In this document: positions 27,801 through 35,605 of the stretch, one piece after another
Layout: every line of letters starts with the position of its first letter
Position numbering within the stretch: position 1 is the first letter of the stretch
Source of the DNA: Pseudoalteromonas sp. T1lg88
GTDB taxonomy: Bacteria; Pseudomonadota; Gammaproteobacteria; Enterobacterales; Alteromonadaceae
Length of the DNA: 64,000 nt
Direction: 5' to 3'
Assembly (NCBI RefSeq): GCF_002964765.1
Contig: NZ_PQCF01000006.1
Span: 43,665-107,664 of the forward strand
Notes under the pieces: generated by a model
Told to the model about the DNA's origin: nothing
Databases searched by the model: none
Seen by the model: the letters and a program-made list of their open reading frames with translations, nothing else
Translations under genes and position numbers: made by a program

Positions 27801-29304
27801 TGAACCCCAAGGCCAAAAACGGATCATGCTTGTCCAGGTCACCACCCAAAGGATGCACCTGCTGTGATCCCAGATCAAAATAGAAGAACCCCTGATTCTG
27901 ATTGACTCCGTATAACCGGCCATCCTGGGTCAAATACAGGCCATGTAAATAGCCCTCAAGGTAGGCCTGATCTTCTTGCTTCCTGGCCTGCAGCTTAGTT
28001 AACTCCTCGGTGTCCTGGTTATAGCTAAATAAACCACGGGTGGTATTCATCAGCAACTGCCGACGATAAGGGATCAGGGTGTAAATGCTAAAGACATTGT
28101 CGAGTTCATCGCTGAGGTAACTTTTAAACTTCACCTCACTTTGCATTGTCGCCAGGTTGACCTGGGTTAAACCGTTATGAGTGCCTAAATACAGGGTGTC
28201 GCCACTTTGTACCGAGCTCCAGATATTATGATGGGACAAACCATCACCACCGAGATTATCGGCTGTGATATTTTGAAACTCAAAGCGCTTGTTGGGAAGA
28301 AAAAAGGCGCCATCGCTTTTGGTGCCCAGCCACAGATCGCCCAGCTCTGTTTCCACTATTTTGATCACACTGGGGTCGGAAAGACTGTAAGGGCTGTCGC
28401 TCAGCCTTTGGTGCTTGCGCAAGCGGTTAGCCTGCCACTCATACTCAAACAAGCCCTTATCCGTGGCCAACATCAGCATCCCCCCGCCAAGGGGTTTTAT
28501 TTGCCAGATATTCAACTCCGACAAAAGCGTCGTACTTTGAAATGGCCGCTGCGGCTGGGCAAACAGGGCATCTAAATCGCTGATATCGGTGACATACAAG
28601 CCCTTTACCGTGCCTATCAATAACTTGCTCTGCTCGACCAGGGCGAATGATTTTACATTGTCTCTGTGTATACCACTGCTGCCCGGCGGCAAATGTTGCA
28701 GCGGGCGCACCTGCTGGCTCTTGAGATCATAAACAAAGGCACCGTGCGTGGTGCCGATAAACACATAGTGCTGGTATTGAAAAAACACCCGCACCAGAGC
28801 GTTGTTTTCGCCGCTGCCCACCTTAAATAAGCTGGTAATGGCACCGCTTTGCGGGTCGAGCATGGCAACATCGCCGCCACGGCCAAGCAGCATCTTATTA
28901 TCGTCGAGGGAATGCATGGAAAACACTGCGGTGGCAAAGTCGGGGTCTAATTCCTTCGGCGGTGCCACTACCCTTTCCAGCACCCCTTTGCCGTTATGAT
29001 AACGATAAAGGCCATTAAGAATGGATGAAGTCCAAATTTGCCCTTGTTTATCCATATGCAGGGCATCGATCATGGCGTCGTCAAGCTCGCCCTTTTCATC
29101 GCTGATAATTTTTACTTGATAGCCGTCGTATTTATTTAAACCGCTTTCGGTGGCCAGCCACAGGTAGCCCTGGTGATCGATAAGCATATTACCGACATAG
29201 CTTTGCGACAGCCCCTCACTGGGCGACAAACGCTGCACCTTGGCGCTGACGCTCGCGGTGACGACCAAAAACAAGCTCAATAATACCAACCAGTAATTAC
29301 GCAT
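24796..29304 (-). CDS. Large hybrid sensor: two-component-regulator propeller, Y_Y_Y, PAS, degenerate GGDEF and degenerate EAL
   Basis: 1502 residues from the ATG at 29304 (MRNYWLVLLSLFLVVTASVS is a signal peptide; 58 further in-frame codons upstream lie in the GNAT gene). Order: periplasmic beta-propeller repeats (residues ~25-690, e.g. GLSQSYVGNMLIDHQGYLWLA), Y_Y_Y domain (~700-775), membrane helix (~785-803), two PAS domains (~830-1065), GGDEF (~1080-1235), EAL (~1245-1495). The GGDEF motif reads EAEQF (~1145). In the EAL domain the motif is GFEVLPY, the metal-binding DDFG region is IKTV, and the AEGVE region is AMGVA. Diguanylate cyclase and phosphodiesterase activity are therefore both doubtful; it may be a receptor or scaffold. 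Confidence 0.88.
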   Translation of the reverse strand: MRNYWLVLLSLFLVVTASVSAKVQRLSPSEGLSQSYVGNMLIDHQGYLWLATESGLNKYDGYQVKIISDEKGELDDAMIDALHMDKQGQIWTSSILNGLYRYHNGKGVLERVVAPPKELDPDFATAVFSMHSLDDNKMLLGRGGDVAMLDPQSGAITSLFKVGSGENNALVRVFFQYQHYVFIGTTHGAFVYDLKSQQVRPLQHLPPGSSGIHRDNVKSFALVEQSKLLIGTVKGLYVTDISDLDALFAQPQRPFQSTTLLSELNIWQIKPLGGGMLMLATDKGLFEYEWQANRLRKHQRLSDSPYSLSDPSVIKIVETELGDLWLGTKSDGAFFLPNKRFEFQNITADNLGGDGLSHHNIWSSVQSGDTLYLGTHNGLTQVNLATMQSEVKFKSYLSDELDNVFSIYTLIPYRRQLLMNTTRGLFSYNQDTEELTKLQARKQEDQAYLEGYLHGLYLTQDGRLYGVNQNQGFFYFDLGSQQVHPLGGDLDKHDPFLALGFSAPLADNPLQPLFFSGGQLLRFNAQTQTLQMLYRVPQSHGSLAINLNGYVVDNNNILWLSFSNHGLVALNASNFNFIKHIDLQRRGPGNLMYDLVLDDMGMVWMSSHKGLWRFNPQNEHFFQFTNLEGLATNEFNLGSVSRRDDGRLAFGSVKGATLFYPQRNIPQRALLQGVNFTSAELMYRALELPTMGPLTQVHLDHDDVGLEITFSAMAFNYQDRVIFEYQLDGSQKSFTRDNNRVVFPKLNPGEHLLQVWARDPFTGESTEPARLSISVAYPPWSSPSFITLYVIIIASLIAMWMYRRNRIQKMLMAAHKQSKESAARLKLALEGSHSGVWDWHQHESKIYQPRLREELGYSYEHCQLDQYLALIHPNERQKFRIEWLEFLSTDKGYFNCVYRLRHSSGQWRWYKDFGKVMQWEGTHPVQVAGTYTNMTRELVLEENARMFGAAFEQASDWLIIFDSKLRIVATNQALRENFDYPTSSPSSRRLNLGLSKNVRINYLRILKGLRVGEHYQCEEQVVLKTGEQVPVLLKMSAVADSEQHSTSYIVMLTDISEAKHSLETQQQQAHYDSLTGFPNRPLFMDRVEHALEQAQRDNRGCALLLINVPLPVVVGFEEQAAEQQLLSLVYRLQRAVRSQDSLGRIEAEQFALLLEDIDALEQVLAVCRKVQEVLMRPCHGTLGAANASIGVALFPEDGQQGEALLKGAELALYQAKRSGRNQFHFFQPDINAQVQRSLATEQALMIAADQCQFINHYQGIYAMQDAELQGFEVLPYWQHDEQLLAPQEYYPHIRQTRLWSKLLLQTLERAVLECRLWHRQQPLLHLSLAIKGREFSQPGSMGDIVHLLHSYDFPISCLVLEISVHDWQRLDADARQVLQKLVISGMCLSLHIKTVDEFCVPELGDELFQQVKLGAELSALLCVDYKAYNKVSRYMPIFAAMNIEVLAMGVADDKQQRQLLNLGCTLMQGDALAQPCHGDGVADLLAKACIIPNDGHTGDKSA

Positions 29305-29713
29305 CTGCCACTCCCTGATAGCAATAGGCCAACACATCACGACCCTGATTACGATAACTTTGCAAGCGCGACGCCAGGTGTTCGGGCAAAGTAGCAACCG
29401 CGGCGAAACCCAGCTGTTCATAAAAGGGGCGCAGATGCTGATAGATAAAACTATAGATGGGACCAGGTAATTCGGCACAGACCTGACGTATTAAAGTGGC
29501 GGCCAAACCTTGACGACGATAATCTGCCTCTACAAACACGCCACATAAAAAATGTTGTTGTTCAAGAACACTGACTCTGGCTGCCGCCACTATGTCATTG
29601 TCGCAACGCACCACCCAAATTTGGTCTTGCTTATTGGCACGACCTCGGGCGCCGACCCTATCATAAAATTTGTTCACCAAGGGGGTGGCGAGGGCGGGTA
29701 CGCGTTGCGCCAC
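29297..29713 (-). CDS. GNAT N-acetyltransferase domain (C-terminal piece)
   Basis: 138 residues from a GTG that is probably not the natural start. The acetyl-CoA binding loop ADYRRQGLAATLI follows FLCGVFVE, and HLRPFYEQLGFAAVATLPEHL is the usual end of the fold. The substrate is unknown. Confidence 0.7.
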   Translation of the reverse strand: MAQRVPALATPLVNKFYDRVGARGRANKQDQIWVVRCDNDIVAAARVSVLEQQHFLCGVFVEADYRRQGLAATLIRQVCAELPGPIYSFIYQHLRPFYEQLGFAAVATLPEHLASRLQSYRNQGRDVLAYCYQGVADA

Positions 29714-29931
29714 TGGGGGGTCATCGGCGATGCGCTCATCATCGCTAAGAAATGTTCAAACTGCTGCTTTAAGTAGCCTTGCTCCGAAATCGGACGCATA
29801 TTGATGGCTTCATAAACCTTATCCCGGGCATTTTTGCCACGGATAATTTGATACGCCCAAAACGAGGCTTCATAGTCCAATTGAATTCGGTACTTCTCTT
29901 CTCGCGGAAGACGGCAAAGATTGACACTCAT
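29674..29931 (-). CDS. N-terminal piece of the frameshifted GNAT gene
   Basis: 85 residues with an ATG at 29931. The first ~62 residues (to QQFEHFL) are compact and charged. The tail (WRNAYPPSPPPW) is proline-rich and looks out-of-frame. As a separate protein it makes little sense. Confidence 0.45.
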   Translation of the reverse strand: MSVNLCRLPREEKYRIQLDYEASFWAYQIIRGKNARDKVYEAINMRPISEQGYLKQQFEHFLAMMSASPMTPQWRNAYPPSPPPW

Positions 29932-30159
29932 CGCTGCAACACTATTTAATAACTGACGGAGCCTATACTATAACAGATAGCACCCAGGGTGTATGGGGCG
30001 GCCGCTAAGCTAGGGCTAGTATTTCTACTCCAGGTTACCTAAAATAGAAAAAATCATCACATAAATTTAACAATGTGATTAATAAAATAATGATACTCAC
30101 TGCTTCCTGATCCCGCTAATTTTTTCTTCAAGGTCGTAGTGTTACGCCAGCAGGTATTT

Positions 30160-30870
30160 ATGCAAAACATCTTTGCCTTGGTGCTGCCGCGATTGCTGCT
30201 AGTGGCTCTATTTTGCGCCCTAGGCAATGCCCATGGGGCAAACAACAGCACTAAGATGACCTTTAACAGACCGATGGACACCGCCCAGGCGCGCTTTGTC
30301 ATCGAACTGATGTCACAGGCTTATAGTCAGCTCGGCTATGAGCTGGAGATCATTGACTTCGATCACCCTCAGGCCTTGGCCGCTGCAGATGAGGGGGAGC
30401 TAGACGGTCAGCTAGGACGCATCGCCAATATAGAAACCCGCTATGAGAACCTGGTGCGGGTAAACTTCCCCTTGTTTAAGTTTGAGCTTTTTATGCTCAC
30501 CCGTTGTCATTACTGCAGCCTACAGGAGCTCGCTCGGGTTGCCATCCGCAATGGTTACCCGGTCACCGAGCAATACCTGCATAGCAATAATTTCAATGGC
30601 CAAATTATTAAATTGGAAAGCGTGGCGGCGCAGCTGAACCTCTTGGCCCAGCGACAGGTTGAAGCCGTGGTGCTGCTTGATTTCCACCTCAAGCAAGGCT
30701 ACCGAAATCGCGCCGAGCAACCCTTTACCCGCCATCATCTGCAAAACTACTACAGTTATCATTACCTGCATAAGCGCCATGAGGATAAAATTCCCAAGCT
30801 TTTAGCGGTATTGCAGGAGTTAGAGGCAAGTGGGGTGGTGGCGCAGCTGCGCAAAAAGCACGGCTTATAA
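30160..30870 (+). CDS. Periplasmic solute-binding-like protein (SBP_bac_3 type)
   Basis: 236 residues from the ATG at 30160 (AGCAGG six bases upstream); a GTG at 30139 is less likely. Signal peptide to about residue 24 (ALGNAHG). The mature part follows the amino-acid-binding-protein pattern seen in orphan extracellular receptors: QLGYELEIIDFDHPQALAAADEGELDGQLGR, then LVRVNFPLFKFELFMLTR. No ABC transporter genes are nearby, so it may act as a sensor accessory or be an orphan. The ligand is unknown. Confidence 0.75.
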   Translation: MQNIFALVLPRLLLVALFCALGNAHGANNSTKMTFNRPMDTAQARFVIELMSQAYSQLGYELEIIDFDHPQALAAADEGELDGQLGRIANIETRYENLVRVNFPLFKFELFMLTRCHYCSLQELARVAIRNGYPVTEQYLHSNNFNGQIIKLESVAAQLNLLAQRQVEAVVLLDFHLKQGYRNRAEQPFTRHHLQNYYSYHYLHKRHEDKIPKLLAVLQELEASGVVAQLRKKHGL

Positions 30871-31110
30871 GTCGAGCTCGCCCTGCTCCATGGATGGCGG
30901 TTGCTGGCCTTGTTCCTGTTGGCGCGCTAAGAAACGCTTATAACGCTGTTGACACAGCAAATTGACATGACGCTTTTGCTCATCGCTGAGCTGATTCCAA
31001 TGAAACCGCTCTTCTCGCGACCGATAACAACCAAGACAATAGCCGCGACTATTGACCTGGCAGATCCCCTTACAGGGGCTATCGATGGAGAATATTTCAA
31101 GCTGTTGCAT
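30865..31110 (-). CDS. DUF1289 family small protein
   Basis: An 81-residue cytoplasmic protein with the DUF1289 cysteine pattern SPCKGICQVNSRGYCLGCYRSREE (Cys pairs CxxxC and CxxC), probably a small metal or Fe-S binding site. I prefer the ATG at 31110 to the GTG two codons upstream. Function unknown. It ends six bases inside the convergent solute-binding gene. Confidence 0.82.
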   Translation of the reverse strand: MQQLEIFSIDSPCKGICQVNSRGYCLGCYRSREERFHWNQLSDEQKRHVNLLCQQRYKRFLARQQEQGQQPPSMEQGELDL

Positions 31111-31176
31111 AGGCACTTCAAAGCATAAACCCTATTTCTAACGTTAATGCCTGAGGCGTCTAATTACCAGTGAAAG

Positions 31177-32304
31177 TTAGCCAAGGTTATCCATTTCTTC
31201 TTTGCGTAAAACCGGCTTGGCGTAAATGGCGGTAACCAGGTCGCGCAAATGCTCTGGGATGGCTTCCATACGCTGGGCAAAGGCCTTCACATCTTCGGAT
31301 TCTGAGTCAACCACGGCATTGGCATGTTTGGCGGCAATGTAGTTGCCCGGGTGCAAATAGAAAGACTCGACAATCTGCTTATCTATGGTTTTCGCCAAAT
31401 CTTCCGGGGTGCTGCAGTCGTTGCTAATGGGCTGACCAAAGGCCAGATGCACATGACCCTTATCGCTGGTAAAGCCCTCGACTATGCTTTCGATGTCTTC
31501 ACCTGCCGACTTTACATACTCACCATGGTGCTTTTTATGATACAGCTCCTTGGCCTTCGACAGGGCGCAGGGTTCGTACTGATACGAGATAGAAACCGGC
31601 ACGATTTTTAGCTCGCGCACATATTCGGCAAAATCTTTCTTTTGCTTGCGGCCATTAAGCTGCAGCATTTTCAACAGTGCCGGATCGGTTTGGTCGAAAC
31701 CGTCTTTGGTGCGCCCTTCACGCTGGGCAATCCAAATGCTGTGCCCCTCGGTCAAGGAGTCGTAAATATAGGCCGACAGCTGAGTCAGCGCCTTAAGCAT
31801 TTCTTTCGGTGCCTTGGCCGAACGCTTGACGATAAAGCTCTTGTTCAAGCGCATTAGTTCAGTGATATAAGGAATTTGCAGCAGGTTATCGCCAATGGCG
31901 ATACGCACCGTATTCATATCGTGCTGGTGCAAGCCAAAGTTCACCAAGGCTGGATCAAGAACAATATCGCGGTGGTTGGAGATAAACAAATAGGCCTGAT
32001 TTTTATCCAGCTTATCAAGGCCGGAGAAGGTCACCTTGGACGTGGTGTTATTTACTATCTGCTCAAGATAGTGCACCACTTCAAGCTGCACTTGCTGCAC
32101 CGAGTTAACCTGTCCCCATTTACGCTGTAGCTGCTGGCGCACCAGAGGCCGCGAAATAAGACGTATTGATGCCAACCAAGCAGGCAAATTATGCTTAGCA
32201 ATAAGGTCGACAAAGGCATTATCGGCCACCAGCCGAGCCACGGACGCCGCCACTTCATCATCGTTGTAAGGTCTTATATCTGCATACTTATCCACGGTGC
32301 TCAC
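31177..32304 (-). CDS. PlsC-type 1-acyl-glycerol-3-phosphate acyltransferase family protein
   Basis: A 375-residue protein with the acyltransferase motif NHRDIVLD (~109-116, the NHx4D-like block), followed by the second conserved block FIVKRSAKAPKEML and the third WIAQREGRTKDG (~190). Such proteins transfer acyl groups to glycerolipids at the inner membrane; this longer form is common in Alteromonadales. No strong membrane helix is visible. The exact acceptor is not known. Confidence 0.8.
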   Translation of the reverse strand: MSTVDKYADIRPYNDDEVAASVARLVADNAFVDLIAKHNLPAWLASIRLISRPLVRQQLQRKWGQVNSVQQVQLEVVHYLEQIVNNTTSKVTFSGLDKLDKNQAYLFISNHRDIVLDPALVNFGLHQHDMNTVRIAIGDNLLQIPYITELMRLNKSFIVKRSAKAPKEMLKALTQLSAYIYDSLTEGHSIWIAQREGRTKDGFDQTDPALLKMLQLNGRKQKKDFAEYVRELKIVPVSISYQYEPCALSKAKELYHKKHHGEYVKSAGEDIESIVEGFTSDKGHVHLAFGQPISNDCSTPEDLAKTIDKQIVESFYLHPGNYIAAKHANAVVDSESEDVKAFAQRMEAIPEHLRDLVTAIYAKPVLRKEEMDNLG

Positions 32305-32394
32305 CTTTTAACTGCAGGCAAAAAAACGGCGCTCATTGTATCGCGCCCTTTATTTATTCGCTAAGTTTATCAACTCTTACCAGTGAGAGATAGC

Positions 32395-33570
32395 CTACCT
32401 ACGGCTGAATTTTAGCCACAGCAAGCGCATTAGCAACAGCGCCAGAATAACCGCCGAGCCTTGCTCCAACCAAGGCGGTAACACCTCATGATGCTGGCCA
32501 CCGAGCGGCGTGACATTAAATCCGAATTCACCAACCAGGTAATCGGTGAGCACGCCAAACAGCAAGGCCACACCTATTACCCCGGTTAGATAGGCAGCAA
32601 CCGCGCGGCGCCCCAGCTCCTTGCCCACTACACCTAGGGTAGCAATATTGGTCGCTGGTCCCGCCAGCATAAAGACCAGTACAGCCCCGGGTGACACTCC
32701 GGCCAATAACAAGCCGGCGGCAATGGGGGTAGAGGCAGTGGCACAGATATACATGGGGATGCTGACAAGCACCATCACAGTCATGGCCAAAATACCACTG
32801 CCCCATTGGCTTAAATAGGAGGTAGGTACATAGGTTTGCACCACAGCCGCAAAAAACAGACCTATCATCAACCATAAGGCGGTATCGCTTAAAAGCTTGG
32901 TGGCACTAAAGTGCAGCGCTTGCTGTAACTTGCTAAGAGCGGATGGCTGAGCTTGCGGTGTTGACTGCGACGCCTTTTTATCGGTACTACAGCAACTGGA
33001 TGTTGCCTGTATGACCTGAGTTTGTGGGGTGCAACAACCGCCGCTTTGCTTATCGAGCTGAACCTCGGAGGCACAACAACTCGATGGGCCCTCAACTGCA
33101 GGCACCTTATCATTAGAGCCGCAGCACGCACCTTGCTTGGGTGTAGAGCTTGCAGTGACGCTTGGCTCCAAACTGCCCTCGCGCCCCACCAGCAAACCGG
33201 CGGTAATGGCGCTGCAAACGGCGGCTATGGGTCTTATCACCGCCATAAAGGGACCCAATAAGGCATAGGAAACGGAGACGGAATCAATCCCGGTTTCCGG
33301 CGTCGACACTAAAAATGACGTTGTCGCACTTTTTGACGCGCCCGCTCGTCTTAAGCCGACCGCCGCCGGGATCACGCCGCAGGAGCACAAAGGCATGGGC
33401 GCGCCGATTAGCGCCGCCTTCACCGTGGTCCAGAGGCCTTCTTTACCCAGATGACGATTGAGAAAGTGCGTCGGCAAATACACATTGATGATTCCGGCAA
33501 TCAACAACCCCAGCATCAGCCAAGGTGCCGACAACACAAACAACTGCCAAAAATTACTGATTAAGTCCAT
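32395..33570 (-). CDS. SO_0444 family Cu/Zn efflux permease, Cys-rich
   Basis: A 391-residue permease of the DUF318/ArsP-like fold with two sets of four to five membrane helices. GAPMPLCSCGVIPAAVGLRRAGASKSA and GPATNIATLGVVGKELGRRAV are the paired signature regions. The cytoplasmic loop between them (~145-205) carries repeated metal-binding pairs: GACCGSN, SSCCAS, GGCCTP, SSCCSTD. The gene is coupled to a MerR regulator (17-base overlap), pointing to heavy-metal export. Confidence 0.88.
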   Translation of the reverse strand: MDLISNFWQLFVLSAPWLMLGLLIAGIINVYLPTHFLNRHLGKEGLWTTVKAALIGAPMPLCSCGVIPAAVGLRRAGASKSATTSFLVSTPETGIDSVSVSYALLGPFMAVIRPIAAVCSAITAGLLVGREGSLEPSVTASSTPKQGACCGSNDKVPAVEGPSSCCASEVQLDKQSGGCCTPQTQVIQATSSCCSTDKKASQSTPQAQPSALSKLQQALHFSATKLLSDTALWLMIGLFFAAVVQTYVPTSYLSQWGSGILAMTVMVLVSIPMYICATASTPIAAGLLLAGVSPGAVLVFMLAGPATNIATLGVVGKELGRRAVAAYLTGVIGVALLFGVLTDYLVGEFGFNVTPLGGQHHEVLPPWLEQGSAVILALLLMRLLWLKFSRR

Positions 33571-33967
33571 CTATGTCCTCCAGTGCGGTCAGAATCGAAC
33601 AATGTTGCGCCGGGGCGCTACTGCCGCAGCATTGCTCGGCCAGTTGCGACAGCGAAGCATGAAAACGCTGTAACTCGGCGATCCGCTGAGCCACCAAATC
33701 ACGCTTTTTCAGGGTCAGATCTTTCACTTCCTGACAGCTGTGCTCGGCCTTTTCAAAGTTTATCTTTAACAGCTCGGCAATTTCTTCCAGGCTAAAGCCG
33801 ACATCCTTGGCACGACGAATAAAACGCAATTGTGCCATGTGCTTACCCCCATATTGACGATAGCCACTGGCGCTGCGCTGAGGCGCGCTCAATAGTCCTT
33901 GCTGCTCGTAATAACGCAGTGCATCCGTACTCATGTCCACCTGTTTGGCCAATTCACCTATACGCAT
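33554..33967 (-). CDS. MerR family metal-responsive transcriptional regulator (ZntR-like)
   Basis: 137 residues from the ATG at 33967, which has GGAGGAG five bases upstream; the GTG at 33973 overlaps that site. N-terminal winged helix (MRIGELAKQVDMSTDALRYYEQQGLLSAPQR), dimerisation helix, and a C-terminal metal loop with CCGSSAPAQHC preceded by HSCQEV. The Cys pattern is like ZntR (zinc) rather than CueR (copper). Its promoter is the MerR-type dyad at 34012-34033, implying autoregulation with the exporter. Confidence 0.9.
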   Translation of the reverse strand: MRIGELAKQVDMSTDALRYYEQQGLLSAPQRSASGYRQYGGKHMAQLRFIRRAKDVGFSLEEIAELLKINFEKAEHSCQEVKDLTLKKRDLVAQRIAELQRFHASLSQLAEQCCGSSAPAQHCSILTALEDIDGLNQ

Positions 33968-34004
33968 CTGCACTCCTCCCCCTCAAACTCTTTGCTTAGC
34001 AGGC

Positions 34005-34036
34005 ATTATAAACCTTAGAGTTAACACTAAGGTCAA
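34005..34036 (-). promoter_or_regulatory. MerR-type promoter with 20-bp spacer and operator dyad
   Basis: On the minus strand TTGACC (-35, complement of 34031-34036) and TATAAT (-10, complement of 34005-34010) are separated by 20 bp. The spacer is filled by the dyad ACCTTAG / CTAAGGT (34012-34033) with GTTAAC at the centre. An overlong spacer with such a dyad is the hallmark of MerR-family promoters, which are opened by DNA untwisting when metal binds. Confidence 0.85.
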
Positions 34037-34103
34037 GGATTAATTTTGCGCTAAACGTTAGTCCATGAAAGACTAGCGCCAATAGCCTATTTGGAGAGCA
34101 CAA

Positions 34104-35048
34104 ATGAACATCGTCATGTTAGACGCCGACACCTTAGGAGCAAACTCACTGGCACCAATTGCCGCCTTAGGAGAATTTCATCGCCACCCCCTGACATCAG
34201 CAGAAGATGTAGTGACGCGCTGCGCCGACGCCGAGGTAGTGATCACCAACAAGGTGCAACTTGGCGCCGAGCAGCTTAAGGCCTTGCCTAAGCTGAAACT
34301 TATCTGTGTTGCCGCCACCGGCACCAATAACATAGATATCACTGCCGCTAAGGAGCATGGCATTGCTGTGTGTAATGTTGCCGGCTATTCCACCGCCAGC
34401 GTAGTGCAGCATACCTTTACCCTGATCTCCTTACTGCTTAATAACCTGCATAGGTATATAGATGACTGTCGCCAAGGCGCCTGGCAACAAAGCGAGATGT
34501 TTTGCCGCCTTGATTATGAGATCGCCGAGCTGGCGGGTAAAAAACTTGCCATTATCGGCCATGGTGAGCTCGGCCAGGCCCTGGCCAAGGTAGCCCATGC
34601 CTTTGATATGCAGGTGCTTATTGCCGAACGTCGCGGCCAAGCCCCGCGCCCTGGGCGCATCGCTTTTGAACAAGCGCTGGCGCAGGCGGATATCGTCAGT
34701 ATTCACTGCCCACTTAACGCCGAGACAGAGCAGTTAATAAATCGCGATACCCTGGCCTTAATGCAACCGACAGCCGTCTTAGTCAACACCGCCCGCGGCC
34801 CCATTATCAACGAAGCAGATCTGGCCACAGCCCTGGCCGATGGTACCCTAGGCGGCGCAGCCTTAGATGTGCTCAGTGAAGAGCCGGCCAACCCTGAAAA
34901 TCCTTTGGTTCGCTATCAGGGTGACAACCTGCTGCTCACACCGCATATAGCCTGGGCATCAAAACAGGCCAGAGACAGGCTGATCCACCAGCTGGCCTTA
35001 AATATTCGCGCCTATGCCAATGGTGAAGTTCGCAATCGGGTTGGCTAA
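34104..35048 (+). CDS. D-2-hydroxyacid dehydrogenase (glycerate dehydrogenase/hydroxypyruvate reductase-like)
   Basis: A 314-residue NAD(P)-dependent dehydrogenase. Seen: Rossmann GHGELG (~151), catalytic Arg in NTARGPI (~230), Glu in LSEEP and His in TPHIAW (~285). The N-terminal substrate half keeps CVAATGTNNIDITAAKEHGIAVCNVAGYST. The closest common annotation is HprA. It is divergent from the metal-exporter operon. Confidence 0.9.
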   Translation: MNIVMLDADTLGANSLAPIAALGEFHRHPLTSAEDVVTRCADAEVVITNKVQLGAEQLKALPKLKLICVAATGTNNIDITAAKEHGIAVCNVAGYSTASVVQHTFTLISLLLNNLHRYIDDCRQGAWQQSEMFCRLDYEIAELAGKKLAIIGHGELGQALAKVAHAFDMQVLIAERRGQAPRPGRIAFEQALAQADIVSIHCPLNAETEQLINRDTLALMQPTAVLVNTARGPIINEADLATALADGTLGGAALDVLSEEPANPENPLVRYQGDNLLLTPHIAWASKQARDRLIHQLALNIRAYANGEVRNRVG

Positions 35049-35130
35049 ATTCGCCAACTCTTTTGAAATAACACCAACCCGCTTAAAAGAATAATGTGTA
35101 ACCAATTGAAAAATATAAAGTAAAATTTTT

Positions 35131-35156
35131 GGCATTGAACTTGATTATTCAATGCC
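35131..35156. other. Perfect 9-bp inverted repeat upstream of the DUF3192 lipoprotein gene
   Basis: GGCATTGAA (35131-35139) and TTCAATGCC (35148-35156) with an 8-base loop. It has no T tract downstream on the plus strand. It may be an operator or a weak terminator of the upstream dehydrogenase gene. Confidence 0.4.
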
Positions 35157-35184
35157 AACTAGATAACAAAAATTGGACAAAACA

Positions 35185-35562
35185 ATGAAAAAAGCACTTC
35201 TTTGCGCCCTTGTCGCCCTGCCTCTACTTGGTGGTTGTATCGTTTCGGTGAATGACGGTGAAGCCGACGCCCATTGGTCATCAAGCGACTGGCAAAAACA
35301 ACAGCGCCAAAATCGCGACTATATTGCCCACCTTGAGCTAGGGAACAGCGCTGCTGTGATCAAAGAAACCCTGGGCACACCGGATTTCAGTGAGTCCTTT
35401 GCTCATCAGGGTGAAGAGTATCAGGTGCTGTTTTATGCCACGCAAAGCGTTAAGTCCGATGGCAAAATCAGCAAAAATGAATGTACACCCTTGGTATTTA
35501 AGGCTGGTCGTTTGGTGAGTATTGGTGATAGCGCCTATCAGGCACTGGTCGGTAAACTATAA
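35185..35562 (+). CDS. DUF3192 family lipoprotein
   Basis: 125 residues from the ATG at 35185 (a TTG four codons earlier is weaker). Lipobox LLGGC near residue 18 gives an acylated cysteine. The mature part matches DUF3192 (LELGNSAAVIKETLGTPDFSESF ... VLFYATQSVKSDGKISKNECTPLVFK). The fold resembles SmpA/BamE-type small envelope proteins. Function unknown. Confidence 0.85.
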   Translation: MKKALLCALVALPLLGGCIVSVNDGEADAHWSSSDWQKQQRQNRDYIAHLELGNSAAVIKETLGTPDFSESFAHQGEEYQVLFYATQSVKSDGKISKNECTPLVFKAGRLVSIGDSAYQALVGKL

Positions 35563-35566
35563 AGAT

Positions 35567-35605
35567 AAAAAAGCCGCGTGGATTAAAGCCCACGCGGCTT
35601 TTTTT
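35567..35605. terminator. Bidirectional intrinsic terminator
   Basis: AAGCCGCGTGG pairs with CCACGCGGCTT around a 7-base loop, flanked by A6 and T7. It closes the DUF3192 gene and, on the other strand, the diguanylate cyclase gene, whose stop lies at its edge. Confidence 0.9.

Larger units (their letters stand above)
29297..29931 (-). pseudogene. GNAT family acetyltransferase, frameshifted
   Basis: The two overlapping minus-strand frames join into a protein of about 211 residues if one base is restored (635 nt plus one is a multiple of three). The N-terminal part (EEKYRIQLDYEASFWAYQII ... RGKNARDKVYEAINMRP) precedes the GNAT core. The break lies between about 29714 and 29750. A run of six C (29715-29720 on the complement) is the likeliest slip point. 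The stop overlaps the sensor ATG by eight bases, so GNAT and sensor form an operon. Confidence 0.6.

Noticed and set aside
29305..29478. 58-residue N-terminal extension of the giant sensor
   Set aside because: It runs through the GNAT gene and would bury the clear signal peptide that starts at 29304.
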